Shown: piece after piece, positions 43,990 to 52,120 of the stretch
How positions within the stretch are numbered: the stretch's first letter is position 1
Layout of the letters: each line of letters opens with the position of its first letter
Source: CAKVOD01 sp964606505
GTDB taxonomy: Bacteria > Bacillota > Clostridia > Christensenellales > UBA1242
Direction: 5' to 3'
NCBI GenBank assembly: GCA_964606505.1
Contig: CAZSGM010000001.1
Span: 186,001-250,000, forward strand
DNA length: 64,000 nucleotides
Position numbers and translations under genes: made by a program
The notes under the pieces: model-generated
Told to the model about the DNA's origin: nothing
Databases searched by the model: none
What the model saw: only the letters and a program-made list of their open reading frames with translations

Positions 43990-45072
43990 ATGGAATTATT
44001 ATATAAAGATAAAGCGTCTTATGAAGATATTTTGCTAAAGTCCAATAAGATTGGGGCATTCACAAATGATTTGATGGATTCATGTTTGATTTTTGGGGAT
44101 AATTTTAATGCGTTATCCTCATTATTGAAAACTCATAGAGGTAAGATTGATTTAGTATATATTGACCCTCCATTTAATACAAATCAAGTTTTTATGATGT
44201 CTGACGAAAGGCGGAACACTATTAGCCGCATTAAAAACAGCGCGATTGCATATTCAGATAATTTATCAAGGGATGAGTTTTTGGCGTTTATGCGCGAAAG
44301 GTTGATTTTGCTGAGAGAATTATTGTCTGAGCAAGGTAGCATCTATTTGCATATTGATACGAAAGTTGGCCCATATATTAAAATTATAATGGATGAAGTA
44401 TTTGGTGAAAAAAATTTTAAGAATGATATAACTAGAATAAAGTCAAACCCTAAAAATTTCTCACGCAATGCCTATGGGAACGAAAAAGATGTTATCTATT
44501 TTTATGCTAAAAATAGCACAAAAAACATCTGGAATGAGGTTAGAGTTCCGATAGGTCAAGAAGAAATTGAAAAAAGATTTTCAAAGGTCGATTTAGACGG
44601 CAGGAGATATACTACGATTCCGTTGCACGCCCCTGGGGAATCTAATGGCGTTACGGGGCAGCCTTGGAGAGGGATAGCGCCGCCTAGTGGAAGACATTGG
44701 AGAACCAATCCGGCGGAATTTGATAGATTAGATTCTTTAGGGCAGATTGAATGGTCGTCCACTGGAAATCCTAGAATAAAAAAATATGCAGATAGTCACA
44801 AAGGTAAAAAAATGCAAGATGTATGGTTATTTAAAGATCCACAATCTCCAATGTATCCGACTGAGAAAAATATTGATATGTTGAAATTTATCATTAAACA
44901 ATCATCAAATCAAGATTCTATTGTATTGGATTGTTTTTGTGGTAGTGGTTCAACATTGTTAGCAGCGGAAGAACTAGGGAGAAAATGGATAGGCATAGAT
45001 TCTTCTGAAGTCGCAATAAAAACAGTTAAAAGTAGGCATTTTTTAAGGAAATATCAATATTATATATGTTAG
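43990..45072 (+). CDS. DNA N6-adenine/N4-cytosine methyltransferase of the RM pair
   Basis: A 360-residue enzyme. The catalytic motif IV DPPFNT is near residue 58 and the SAM-binding motif I DCFCGSGSTLLAAEELGRKW is near residue 315, so the order IV-then-I marks the beta class. The middle part (VTGQPWRGIAPPSGRHWRTN, KKMQDVWLFKDPQSPMYPTE) resembles type II/III site-specific methyltransferases of the DNA_methylase N4/N6 family. It should protect host DNA from the nuclease encoded just upstream by methylating the same site. AGGGGGTTAAA precedes the ATG. Same AT-rich codon use as its partner. Confidence 0.92.
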   Translation: MELLYKDKASYEDILLKSNKIGAFTNDLMDSCLIFGDNFNALSSLLKTHRGKIDLVYIDPPFNTNQVFMMSDERRNTISRIKNSAIAYSDNLSRDEFLAFMRERLILLRELLSEQGSIYLHIDTKVGPYIKIIMDEVFGEKNFKNDITRIKSNPKNFSRNAYGNEKDVIYFYAKNSTKNIWNEVRVPIGQEEIEKRFSKVDLDGRRYTTIPLHAPGESNGVTGQPWRGIAPPSGRHWRTNPAEFDRLDSLGQIEWSSTGNPRIKKYADSHKGKKMQDVWLFKDPQSPMYPTEKNIDMLKFIIKQSSNQDSIVLDCFCGSGSTLLAAEELGRKWIGIDSSEVAIKTVKSRHFLRKYQYYIC

Positions 45073-45131
45073 TATAAAGCATAAGAATGCATATTTTATT
45101 TTTTAATTTGGTATGGCGATTGCAGTGTTAT

Positions 45132-45178
45132 AAATAAGGAGTCTCATTTTGATGTGTGGCTTCTTTATTTTTTTTAGG
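45132..45178 (+). terminator. Probable terminator of the RM operon
   Basis: A ten-pair stem including G-U pairs followed by an eight-T run. Confidence 0.5.
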
Positions 45179-45278
45179 GGGCGTTGATACCGCGCTCTGG
45201 TGTGAGTAAGTATATGAGAACTTGCTGTAGTTGCGGGAAATATAAATAAATGGTGTGCAAATGCAATGGACATGTATT

Positions 45279-45319
45279 TTACTAAGAATTTTTGGTAATT
45301 TGCCAAAAATTCTTAGTAA
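45279..45319. repeat. 17-bp perfect hairpin
   Basis: Arms TTACTAAGAATTTTTGG and CCAAAAATTCTTAGTAA around TAATTTG. It has no U-tail on the plus strand, so a regulatory or element-end role is possible. Confidence 0.55.
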
Positions 45320-45688
45320 GTTGCGTAAAAAGGTTTGAAATGCTAGGATTTATGCGGTTTTGGGCGTTGAGAAAAAATGGCAAATTGTCAAAAATCTGAA
45401 GTGGGTGGCTTTGCGTTGTCTTTGTTAACGCTAATGACGGGTTGTTGTTATTGATACTGCGGGCGGCTTTGTGTTGTCGCAATTTTGACGTTGCGGGCGG
45501 ACTGAACTATTATTGCTTTAATGTTGCAAGCTCTGCGCGAATATTGCAAGCCGTGCACGAGTATTATGTGCGGCGCGGGAATGCTATGAGTGGCGCGGGG
45601 GTGCTGTTGGCTTTATTTTAACACTGCGAGTGCGGCGGTCATATATTGCTAATAAGGTAATATTCAATTGAAGTACTAAGGAGCAATA

Positions 45689-46459
45689 ATGGCAAAAATT
45701 ACTAACCAATCAACGTTGACATCGCGGTATCAACTCCCCGACTCGTCGCAACAGGAAAACGAGTCAAAAAGTAACATCGTCTCAACCGAAAATATGACGA
45801 CCTCTTTCCTAAAAGAAAGGGAATCAGCCAAAACTTTCGGCTTGCCAAACGACGAGATTTTGCAAACAATCACACTTACAAATAACAGCGACTACCCAAT
45901 TTCAAACTGCACTGTTACCGACACAATTTCCGCGGGCGCAAGTTTCAAGGCGGGCACCGTTACGGTCGACGGGGTAACGCGCGCCGACGACGACCCAACA
46001 GTCGGCATTACGCTCGGCAGCGACCTCGCCCCAACCAAAGTTTGTACAATCCAGTACACCCTGCTTATGGCAGACGAACCGGCGGGCGCGGATGTAACAG
46101 TTACTTCCGAAGTAAGTTACGACGCGGGTGGACAAACGGGGCTCATTGAGGACACGAACGAAACAACCATTGAAGTCGAAAGCCAAAAAGTCGTAATCGA
46201 AAAATCCGCCGACAAACAAGCGGTAATCGCGGGCGAAACCATCACTTATACGCACGTCATTAAGAACGAGGGCAGCCTCAAAAATGTTAACCTCTTCTTC
46301 AAAGACGAAATCCCTATAGAAACGCAGTTCGTTTCAAACAGCGTAACAATCGACGGCACACCGCAAACGACGTATGACCCAGTTACGGGCTTTGCGCTCG
46401 ACGACTTGGAAGCGGGGCAGTCAATAACCGTTGAGTTTAGGGTAAATGTTATTCAATAA
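45689..46459 (+). CDS. DUF11-repeat protein without signal peptide
   Basis: A 256-residue protein with two DUF11-type beta-sandwich repeats. The first spans ~45-160 (QTITLTNNSDYPISNCTVTD, ISAGASFKAGTVTVDGV). The second spans ~165-256 (SADKQAVIAGETITYTHVIK, GFALDDLEAGQSITVEFRVN). A conserved opening (KITNQSTLTSRYQLPDSS, then SNIVSTENM) precedes them. DUF11 repeats occur in wall and envelope proteins, yet no export signal or anchor is present, so a coat or exosporium location reached from the mother cell is one possibility; this is inference. AAGGAGCAATA precedes the ATG. Confidence 0.8.
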   Translation: MAKITNQSTLTSRYQLPDSSQQENESKSNIVSTENMTTSFLKERESAKTFGLPNDEILQTITLTNNSDYPISNCTVTDTISAGASFKAGTVTVDGVTRADDDPTVGITLGSDLAPTKVCTIQYTLLMADEPAGADVTVTSEVSYDAGGQTGLIEDTNETTIEVESQKVVIEKSADKQAVIAGETITYTHVIKNEGSLKNVNLFFKDEIPIETQFVSNSVTIDGTPQTTYDPVTGFALDDLEAGQSITVEFRVNVIQ

Positions 46460-47341
46460 CAATTTAATGTAGAATAAGCAAAATGTAGTAGTCTTGATTG
46501 CAAAATGCAGCATATTTGATTAAAAAACAGTGTTCGTATATTCAAATTTCGCTTGAAGCGCATTAAATTTTATATAAAATTGCATAAATTAGATTGTATA
46601 CATTATATTGCATATAAAAAGTGCATATTAAATTGTATATATTATATATGTCGTGTAAATTATGTATATTGTGTATATTATATAAAGGTTTGCAGTTTTA
46701 ATTTTTTGTTGAAGGTTTTTCTTTAATATAATCATTAATTTATTATTTAATAAAATATTTTTTAATGAGATATAAAAATGAGATACAAATTTTAATCCAA
46801 TGAAGTTTTTTAAATAAAAAAGGTGTTTTATCTAAAAGCGGATAAGACGCCTTTTTGTGTTTTGCAGTTTTTTATTGTTTGCCTATTATGTATCCATTAG
46901 TTGTTATCATTTATTTATTATTTTCCTATTGTATATTTATTGCAAAGTTTTTTCTTATTTGGAGTGTTTGTGGTTTTTGTGCGCCAATTTAATTATTTCG
47001 TTTTTTGTCGCCGCAGGTGTTTTGGGGTGCTGCAGGCGGAGTGAGCGCAGAACTCAGTGGTGCGCGTTGGTGGGCTGTGCGCTTGCTCTATTGTCTAAAG
47101 TGTGGGCGAGTTTTTGTAGGCGTGTGCAATATTGTTTTTAGGTGGCGTGAAATTGTTTTTTATCGGCGTATTTTTGTAGGGTAGGGCGTGGGGTTGGTGG
47201 AGCGAAAAACTGGAGCGGCGAGTTTGCTAGCGTAGTGAGTTTTTTGGCTCGGGCGTTTTTTTTGTGGGGTTGAGGAGGTTTTAAGGGGTGGTTAGAGGCA
47301 AAAATTGACAAAATTTGAGTCATTTTTTGAAATTTGTACAA
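46460..47341. other. Intergenic DNA, nearly 900 bp
   Basis: 46500-46700 carries loosely repeated TATATTATATATGTCGTGTAA-like sequence. A terminator lies at 46816-46856. The remainder is GC-mixed without a credible reading frame. Confidence 0.5.
46816..46856 (+). terminator. Terminator hairpin
   Basis: AAAAAGGTGTTTTATC and GATAAGACGCCTTTTT pair with one G-U and an 8-nt loop, ending in five T. Confidence 0.7.
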
Positions 47342-47354
47342 TTTTTTTTTTTTT
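47342..47354. repeat. T13 homopolymer directly upstream of a promoter
   Basis: Thirteen consecutive T lie 10 bp upstream of the -35 hexamer of the 47454 gene. It can act as an UP-like element, and its length could vary by slippage. Confidence 0.7.
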
Positions 47355-47364
47355 GAAAAATTGC

Positions 47365-47393
47365 TTGACAAAAATTGCGCAATTGGTTATACT
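47365..47393 (+). promoter_or_regulatory. Strong promoter of the 47454 lipoprotein gene
   Basis: TTGACA (47365-47370), 17 bp, TATACT (47388-47393). Confidence 0.8.
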
Positions 47394-47453
47394 AAAACCA
47401 AGTCAGGATGCTGATGGAGTTTAAAGAAATTACAGGAGAAAAAGGAGAAAATT

Positions 47454-48962
47454 ATGAATAAGTTTATTAGCTTTATGGTTAGCTTGTGCTTGATTGTTCC
47501 TGCAATCTGCTTGTTTACTGCGTGTGGAAGCAACTCGGATAACGACGAGCCTAGCAAACCAGCAGTTAATGCGAATGTTGCTGCAGTTGCGGGCAACTAC
47601 AGCGGTGTTGCTTATGATGTCGATGATTGGAGCGGCACAACTAACAAAATGGTGCTCAATTTTACACTTCAGAAGAGTGGGGATTTTGAGACTACAATTA
47701 GTACAATAAATGGTATAACAACTTATAAGACTTCACTTGAAGGAGTTTTGGATGTTAATGCAAACAAAGAAATCACAAGTATTAAATTAACTAGCGATAT
47801 CGAGGACATTTCGTCGATTTATCGCTGGAATAAAAAGTTGCCTAAAGAAACAACAGGGGGGTATTCAGATGCTGACCAACTGCTATATGCTGCAGATTTG
47901 GTTAAAAATGGGATAATTTTTAAGGGCGACTATATGCTTATGAGTATCGGTGGGGGGTCTACTATGCCACCAGTATACATTTTGTACAAAGATGGGGCTA
48001 CTAAATTGGCTGAAGGTGCAGTTGCTCACGCATATACAAATAGGGACGTTTACAAATTGAGAGAAGCTGAAGCGGCTATGGAGAACCAAAAATTCCCAAC
48101 ATATAAGACGGATTACTATTTTGAAAAAGATGAGTACGACTTAAGTGTTGCAGGTAACGACACAACTGGCAAAACTGGCTTTATTAAATATGTATCAAAT
48201 GGGTCAGCGGTTGCGGAAGTACAGGTTGATGGCGGCGTTGAGTTGGTTTCAATTGAAATTACCGATGTTGTAGGATTTGATTTGACTACAGCAGGCGTAA
48301 AAACTGCTACAATTAAGTATTCTAACAACGGACAAACATCACAAAGACAAGTTACTTACACAGTTGTTGAAGATGAAACACAATTGCCTTGGAATGCAGC
48401 CTTCAAAATGAGGCTTGATAATGTTTCTTCTACTATGGGAAACATTGCCTACATTGAAAAAGGACAAGACCTCTATAATCTTGGTTGGAAGCTTAAATAT
48501 GAAGAGTTAAACGGCGATTCCACTGAAACTATCAATATTAACACATCAAACTGCACAGGAAGCAGCAAAGTAATTGACATTGTAGGATATAACAAAGACA
48601 CAATTGGTTGCCAAAATGTTACAATTAAATTCCGCGGCAGTGAAATTAATACCGTAGTGTTTGTTTACGACGATACAGTTAATCAATATAGTTCTATGAG
48701 CGCAGCAACGGGAAGTAAGGTTGTTATAGAATTTAATTCAGAAAGAAATGATTACGATATTGACTACTCAAACGCAATAGTTAACCTTACTAAGATTACT
48801 GATAGTAGCATAGAAACAAAAGTTATGTCAAGCCAATACGCTATTGGATTGAAACCTTTGGCAGAGTATAGAACTGGAGATAGAATTAAGTTCGCATACA
48901 CTCAAACAGTTTGCGGCGAAACATACACATTCTATGTTTCAATCCCTGTTGAAGTTAAATAA
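47454..48962 (+). CDS. Secreted lipoprotein of unknown function
   Basis: A 502-residue lipoprotein. The signal peptide (MVSLCLIVPAICLF) and lipobox FTAC resemble those of the His/Cys-repeat family, but no His/Cys repeats follow. Residues ~45-170 look like a lipocalin-like or calycin-like beta unit (VAGNYSGVAYDVDDWSG, MVLNFTLQKSGDFETTIS). Later parts are Ig-like beta units (VAEVQVDGGVELVSIEITDV, TATIKYSNNGQTSQRQVTYT). GGAGAAAATT precedes the ATG. It has a strong promoter and its own terminator, hence a single-gene transcript that may be highly expressed. Function not known. Confidence 0.75.
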   Translation: MNKFISFMVSLCLIVPAICLFTACGSNSDNDEPSKPAVNANVAAVAGNYSGVAYDVDDWSGTTNKMVLNFTLQKSGDFETTISTINGITTYKTSLEGVLDVNANKEITSIKLTSDIEDISSIYRWNKKLPKETTGGYSDADQLLYAADLVKNGIIFKGDYMLMSIGGGSTMPPVYILYKDGATKLAEGAVAHAYTNRDVYKLREAEAAMENQKFPTYKTDYYFEKDEYDLSVAGNDTTGKTGFIKYVSNGSAVAEVQVDGGVELVSIEITDVVGFDLTTAGVKTATIKYSNNGQTSQRQVTYTVVEDETQLPWNAAFKMRLDNVSSTMGNIAYIEKGQDLYNLGWKLKYEELNGDSTETININTSNCTGSSKVIDIVGYNKDTIGCQNVTIKFRGSEINTVVFVYDDTVNQYSSMSAATGSKVVIEFNSERNDYDIDYSNAIVNLTKITDSSIETKVMSSQYAIGLKPLAEYRTGDRIKFAYTQTVCGETYTFYVSIPVEVK

Positions 48963-49024
48963 GTCATTGAATAATGTTAACATAAAATGTTGAGGCGGTT
49001 TCTAAATTGAGAAATCGGCGGAAT

Positions 49025-49057
49025 AAAAAAGTTGAGATTTTGTCTCAACTTTTTTTG
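49025..49057. terminator. Terminator of the 47454 lipoprotein gene
   Basis: AAAAAAGTTGAGA and TCTCAACTTTTTT form a perfect stem with loop TTTTG. Confidence 0.85.
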
Positions 49058-49260
49058 CGTAAACTGCCTGCGTAAACTGCCTGCGTAAACTGCCTGCGTA
49101 AACTGCCTGCGTAAACTGCCTGCNNNNNNNNNNNNNNNNNNNNNNNNNNNNNNNNNNNNNNNNNNNNNNNNNNNNNNNNNNNNNNNNNNNNNNNNNNNNN
49201 NNNNNNNNNNNNNNNNNNNNNNNGTAAACTGCCCGCAACAAACTGCCCGCAACAAACTGA
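49058..49260. repeat. 13-bp tandem repeat interrupted by a 100-N assembly gap
   Basis: GTAAACTGCCTGC repeats at least five times up to 49123. N fill 49124-49223. After the gap the unit continues as GTAAACTGCCCGC and AACAAACTGCCCGC variants. The gap size is probably a placeholder. No gene crosses it. Confidence 0.9.
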
Positions 49261-49285
49261 GTGGAGCGAAATGAACGGAGCAAAT

Positions 49286-49328
49286 TCAAGTAAGTATACA
49301 AAGAAAAACAACTTTTTAAAGGGAGTTT
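49286..49328 (+). repeat. Downstream copy of the ATPase-3 flanking repeat
   Basis: TCAAGTAAGT, then CAAAGAAAAACAACTTTTT, then AAGGGA, matching 50775-50817 at about 39 of 43 positions. The two copies flank the ATPase gene 49401-50720 in the same orientation. Confidence 0.65.
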
Positions 49329-49400
49329 CAAGGAGAAAAACAAAAATGGTTGCGCTAAAAAACAAAAAAAGCCGACGACATTTTGAGTCGCCAGCTTTTT

Positions 49401-50720
49401 TTAATATTCCGTGAGCAAAAATCCCATATATAACGGAATTGTAAGCAATTTGTCGTTTCTGCCGATGTTATAGTCGCCAAGTTTAATTGCGCCGCTAACG
49501 TGATATTTTTCGGGGTGTGCAAGTATTGTTTTTGTGCTTTTTGTGTTGCCGGTGCTTGCTTTAACTTCAATTAAGGTTGCGCCGCCTTTGTATCTTGTTA
49601 CAAAATCGACCTCAAGCCCCGAGTCCTTATGGTAATAATAAAGTTTGCGTCCCATTTTTGCAAGAATATCTGCCATAAGATTTTCAAAGATGGCGCCCTT
49701 GTATCCATATAGATTGCCTTGCAATATATCGTACTGTGTGCCGTCCTCAAGCATACTCACAAACAAGCCCGTGTCCTTCATATAAACCTTGAATACATCA
49801 TTAATTGCATTGCCATCAAGCGGCAATTCGGGCAACTCAAGGTTGTAGCAGCGGGAGATAATCCCCGCGTCCTCAATCCATTGCAAACTTCCCAAAAATT
49901 TGGAAGCTGTGCCGCCTTTTTTAACTGTGGAGTATTGGAACTTTTTATTTTCCTTGCTCAGTTGTTTAGGAATGGATTGGAAGCACTCCTTGATTAGCGG
50001 TTTGTCAATGTCGTCGGCGTACTTGACCATATCGTCCTCGTACGAATGGACAATGTCTCGTTGCGCGGCTAACACGCTGTTCATTTGCTTGGTTTGAATA
50101 AAGGTTTTAACCACTTCAGGCATACCGCCGACAACGGTGTACTGCAGTAAAAGTTGACGCATTTTATTGTGTAGTGCCTCGGGTACGGATGTTTCTTCGT
50201 TTAAACATTCCCTTAATTTGTCGATGACTTGCGAGCTTATCCCGTTTGCCCACAAAAACTCCTCAAAATCAAGCGGGTGCATTTCAATTAATGTTTCGGA
50301 ACCAACGGGGATAGATTTCGGCTGCGCTCCGTATCCTTTGACGCCAAGCAATGAGCCTGTTGCTATAACATCAAATCGTCTGTCTTCTTTAAAAAACTTA
50401 AGCGCAGTCCGCGCCTCAGGGCAATCCTGTATCTCGTCAAGTATTATGACCGTGTTATTTGGTTCAAACACGGTATCGGAGCCGAGAAGTGCCGACATCA
50501 TAATAATTAGGTTATCAACTTCAAGCGAACCCTTGAAAATTGCGATATAATCGGGGTTCTTAAAAAAGTTCAAATACACCTCGTGCTTGTAATGCTCCTT
50601 TGCAAACGCGCGCACGGAATATGTCTTGCCGCACTGCCGGCATCCCTTAATAATAAGCGGGCTGTGGTTTGGCGTATTCTTCCAATTAAGCAACTCCTGT
50701 TCAATTTTTCTTTTTAGCAT
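49401..50720 (-). CDS. AAA ATPase with DUF4143 and nuclease-like C-terminus (copy 3)
   Basis: A 439-residue AAA_14/DUF4143 protein. Walker A is GCRQCGKT (residues 25-32), with Cys in place of the usual Val; Walker B VIILDEIQDCPEA is near 95; ATGSLLG and HPLDFEEFLWANG follow, then VVGGMPEVVKTFI. The C-terminus shows LEVDFVTRYKGGATLIEVKAS, the PD-(D/E)XK-like arrangement seen in copies 1 and 2. AAGGAGGTGCAACT precedes the ATG. Upstream lies a five-unit array of ~33-bp repeats covering its -35, and one further repeat copy lies downstream. The function is unknown for the family; DNA-directed activity is plausible. Confidence 0.9.
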   Translation of the reverse strand: MLKRKIEQELLNWKNTPNHSPLIIKGCRQCGKTYSVRAFAKEHYKHEVYLNFFKNPDYIAIFKGSLEVDNLIIMMSALLGSDTVFEPNNTVIILDEIQDCPEARTALKFFKEDRRFDVIATGSLLGVKGYGAQPKSIPVGSETLIEMHPLDFEEFLWANGISSQVIDKLRECLNEETSVPEALHNKMRQLLLQYTVVGGMPEVVKTFIQTKQMNSVLAAQRDIVHSYEDDMVKYADDIDKPLIKECFQSIPKQLSKENKKFQYSTVKKGGTASKFLGSLQWIEDAGIISRCYNLELPELPLDGNAINDVFKVYMKDTGLFVSMLEDGTQYDILQGNLYGYKGAIFENLMADILAKMGRKLYYYHKDSGLEVDFVTRYKGGATLIEVKASTGNTKSTKTILAHPEKYHVSGAIKLGDYNIGRNDKLLTIPLYMGFLLTEY

Positions 50721-50749
50721 AGTTGCACCTCCTTGTGTAATTTACAATT

Positions 50750-50778
50750 ATTATACACTAAAATAAAAACTTTTTCAA
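50750..50778 (-). promoter_or_regulatory. Promoter of ATPase copy 3
   Basis: On the minus strand TTGAAA (50773-50778), 17 bp, TATAAT (50750-50755). The -35 is part of the first repeat unit. Confidence 0.75.
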
Positions 50779-50929
50779 GTAAGTTTGCAAAGAAAAACAA
50801 CTTTTTCAAGGGACTTTTTAGAAAATCTGCAACTTTTTCAAGGGAGTTTTTGCGGAAGTCGACAACTTTTTCAAGGGAGTTTTTCGCTGATTGCGCAACT
50901 TTTTCAAGGGACTTTTGCAAAAAGCGCGG
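50768..50929. repeat. Five 31-33 bp tandem repeats upstream of ATPase copy 3
   Basis: Units start at 50768, 50799, 50831, 50864 and 50897, each opening with AACTTTTTCAAG, mostly continuing GGgAgTTTTt, then a variable ~11-bp spacer. On the minus strand each unit carries CTTGAAAAAGTT, which includes a -35-like TTGAAA. Confidence 0.85.
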
Positions 50930-51049
50930 TTTTTAGATTGGTATTTTTAGTTCATATAACAGGATTTGCGCAACAAATGTTTGTGTGATTAATGCTAAAA
51001 AAGAAGTTTAAATAATAATGATAGAATAATAAATGTTGGAGTGGGAATA

Positions 51050-51086
51050 AAAAAACTAGGCAATAAAGTTTAATTGCCTAGTTTTT
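51050..51086 (-). terminator. Terminator of the 51249-51818 gene
   Basis: AAAAAACTAGGCAAT and ATTGCCTAGTTTTT pair around an 8-nt loop. The rest of 50930-51248 shows no feature. Confidence 0.75.
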
Positions 51087-51248
51087 AAAATTAAGTTAAC
51101 CTTAAATTTAGTATTTTAGTTGGTCGATTTCAACATTTGACAAATCGCAAAATTAAGTTGACCTATATAAAGTGTTTTAGTTGCGCCGCGCGGATATTAG
51201 TTGTTGCAGTTACTATTAGTTGTTGCGACGATTATTTGTCGGTTGCTT

Positions 51249-51818
51249 TTATTTGCTTTTTTCTTTGTCGTCAAATGTTTTGCTTTTTTCTTTCTTTTCG
51301 TTTAGTCCGCTAATCTCGCTGTTGAGGTAGTCCTCGTCGCAAAGTTCGGCGTTAACAAGCACGTTGCGAACAGACTCGAGGTGTTGTTGCAAACTCTTGC
51401 GGAAGGTAGCGCCAACGCTCCTAAAGTGTGAGTACAAAAGTTGACTCTTTTCGTCAAACTCACGCTCGTCGATTTTCATAAGTTGAATTTTCATATTGTT
51501 GTATTGTTCTAAAACCTCTTTGGAAGCGTTAGCTTTAATGTAGTCCTCGTAGGTTTGGCAGTTGACAAGGTTTTCCGCTGGGATAGTGTTACTTGTCGCA
51601 GAAATTTTATTGAGCGGGGTGTTTAGGTCAAGCAGAACAACGTGAAGTCCGTTCTTAAACTTGACGAGTGAAAGAGGGTGTTTCGTCGTCTTAGGAGAGC
51701 GAACCATAGTGATTGTCTCGTCATTGAAAGCGACGTCATCAATTGAGTAACCAAGCATAGCGAAGTATTTAACCTCGTCCAAAACCGCACTCTTTTTTAT
51801 ATTATTTAAATTTGTCAT
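51249..51818 (-). CDS. Hypothetical soluble protein
   Basis: A 189-residue protein, family not recognised. The N-terminal half is alpha/beta (EVKYFAMLGYSIDDVAFNDE, TITMVRSPKTTKHPLSLVKF, GLHVVLLDL). The second half is helical and coiled-coil-like (YNNMKIQLMKIDEREFDEKS, FRKSLQQHLESVRNVLVNAE), ending in a lysine-rich tail. No signal peptide or membrane helix. TTTGAGGAGTTATATTT precedes the ATG. Stands alone between ATPase copy 3 and the ger operon. The lysine-rich tail recalls the 33136 product, but they share no clear motif. Confidence 0.6.
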   Translation of the reverse strand: MTNLNNIKKSAVLDEVKYFAMLGYSIDDVAFNDETITMVRSPKTTKHPLSLVKFKNGLHVVLLDLNTPLNKISATSNTIPAENLVNCQTYEDYIKANASKEVLEQYNNMKIQLMKIDEREFDEKSQLLYSHFRSVGATFRKSLQQHLESVRNVLVNAELCDEDYLNSEISGLNEKKEKSKTFDDKEKSK

Positions 51819-52120
51819 AAATATAACTCCTCAAAAAATAATGCACTGCATAAGTTGATTAATCTATTTTAGCATAAAAAAAATTTTTTGTCTATATCTT
51901 TTTGAAAAAAAATTATTTTATCTAAGTATTTATTTATTTTTGTTTCAACGTCCCGCGCACGTGTTTTGTGTTTTAATATTTTTTTGCGGTTGCAAAAACA
52001 TTTATTGTTGCAACTTAAATTTAGTAAAAATGTATTGTTTTTATTTTTTTTCACAAACTAATGTAACTCAACATAGGCGACTAACTTTCGCCTTGACAAA
52101 CATAAAAACGCGAGGAGAAA
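51819..52120. other. AT-rich divergent intergenic DNA
   Basis: Separates the hypothetical gene from gerA. On the minus strand TAGACA, 17 bp, TAAAAT may drive the hypothetical gene. A small GGCGA/TCGCC hairpin lies near 52077-52093. A forespore-type promoter for ger could not be identified with confidence. Confidence 0.4.

Larger units (their letters stand above)
45073..45688. other. Intergenic DNA with two hairpins
   Basis: AAATAAGGAG (45132-45141) can pair with CTTCTTTATTT (45160-45170), followed by eight T, and is the likely terminator of the RM operon. TTACTAAGAATTTTTGG (45279-45295) and its perfect complement (45303-45319) form a 17-bp hairpin with a 7-nt loop. From 45520 on, GCAAGCTCTGCGCGAATATT-like units recur loosely. 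No gene. Confidence 0.5.

Noticed and set aside
46857..47141. Plus-strand 94-codon hydrophobic Cys/Phe-rich frame
   Set aside because: Composition follows the T-rich spacer, no ribosome binding site, and it begins inside the tail of a terminator.
49058..49123. Possible CRISPR array
   Set aside because: The 13-bp units are directly adjacent without spacers and there are no cas genes in the window.
48977..49365. Minus-strand frames through the N gap encoding AGSLRRQFTQAVY-like repeats
   Set aside because: They are translations of the 13-bp tandem repeat and of unknown bases; no start signal and no independent support.
50768..50929. Possible CRISPR array
   Set aside because: The conserved part is only ~20 bp with ~11-bp variable parts, too short for spacers, and it overlaps a promoter.
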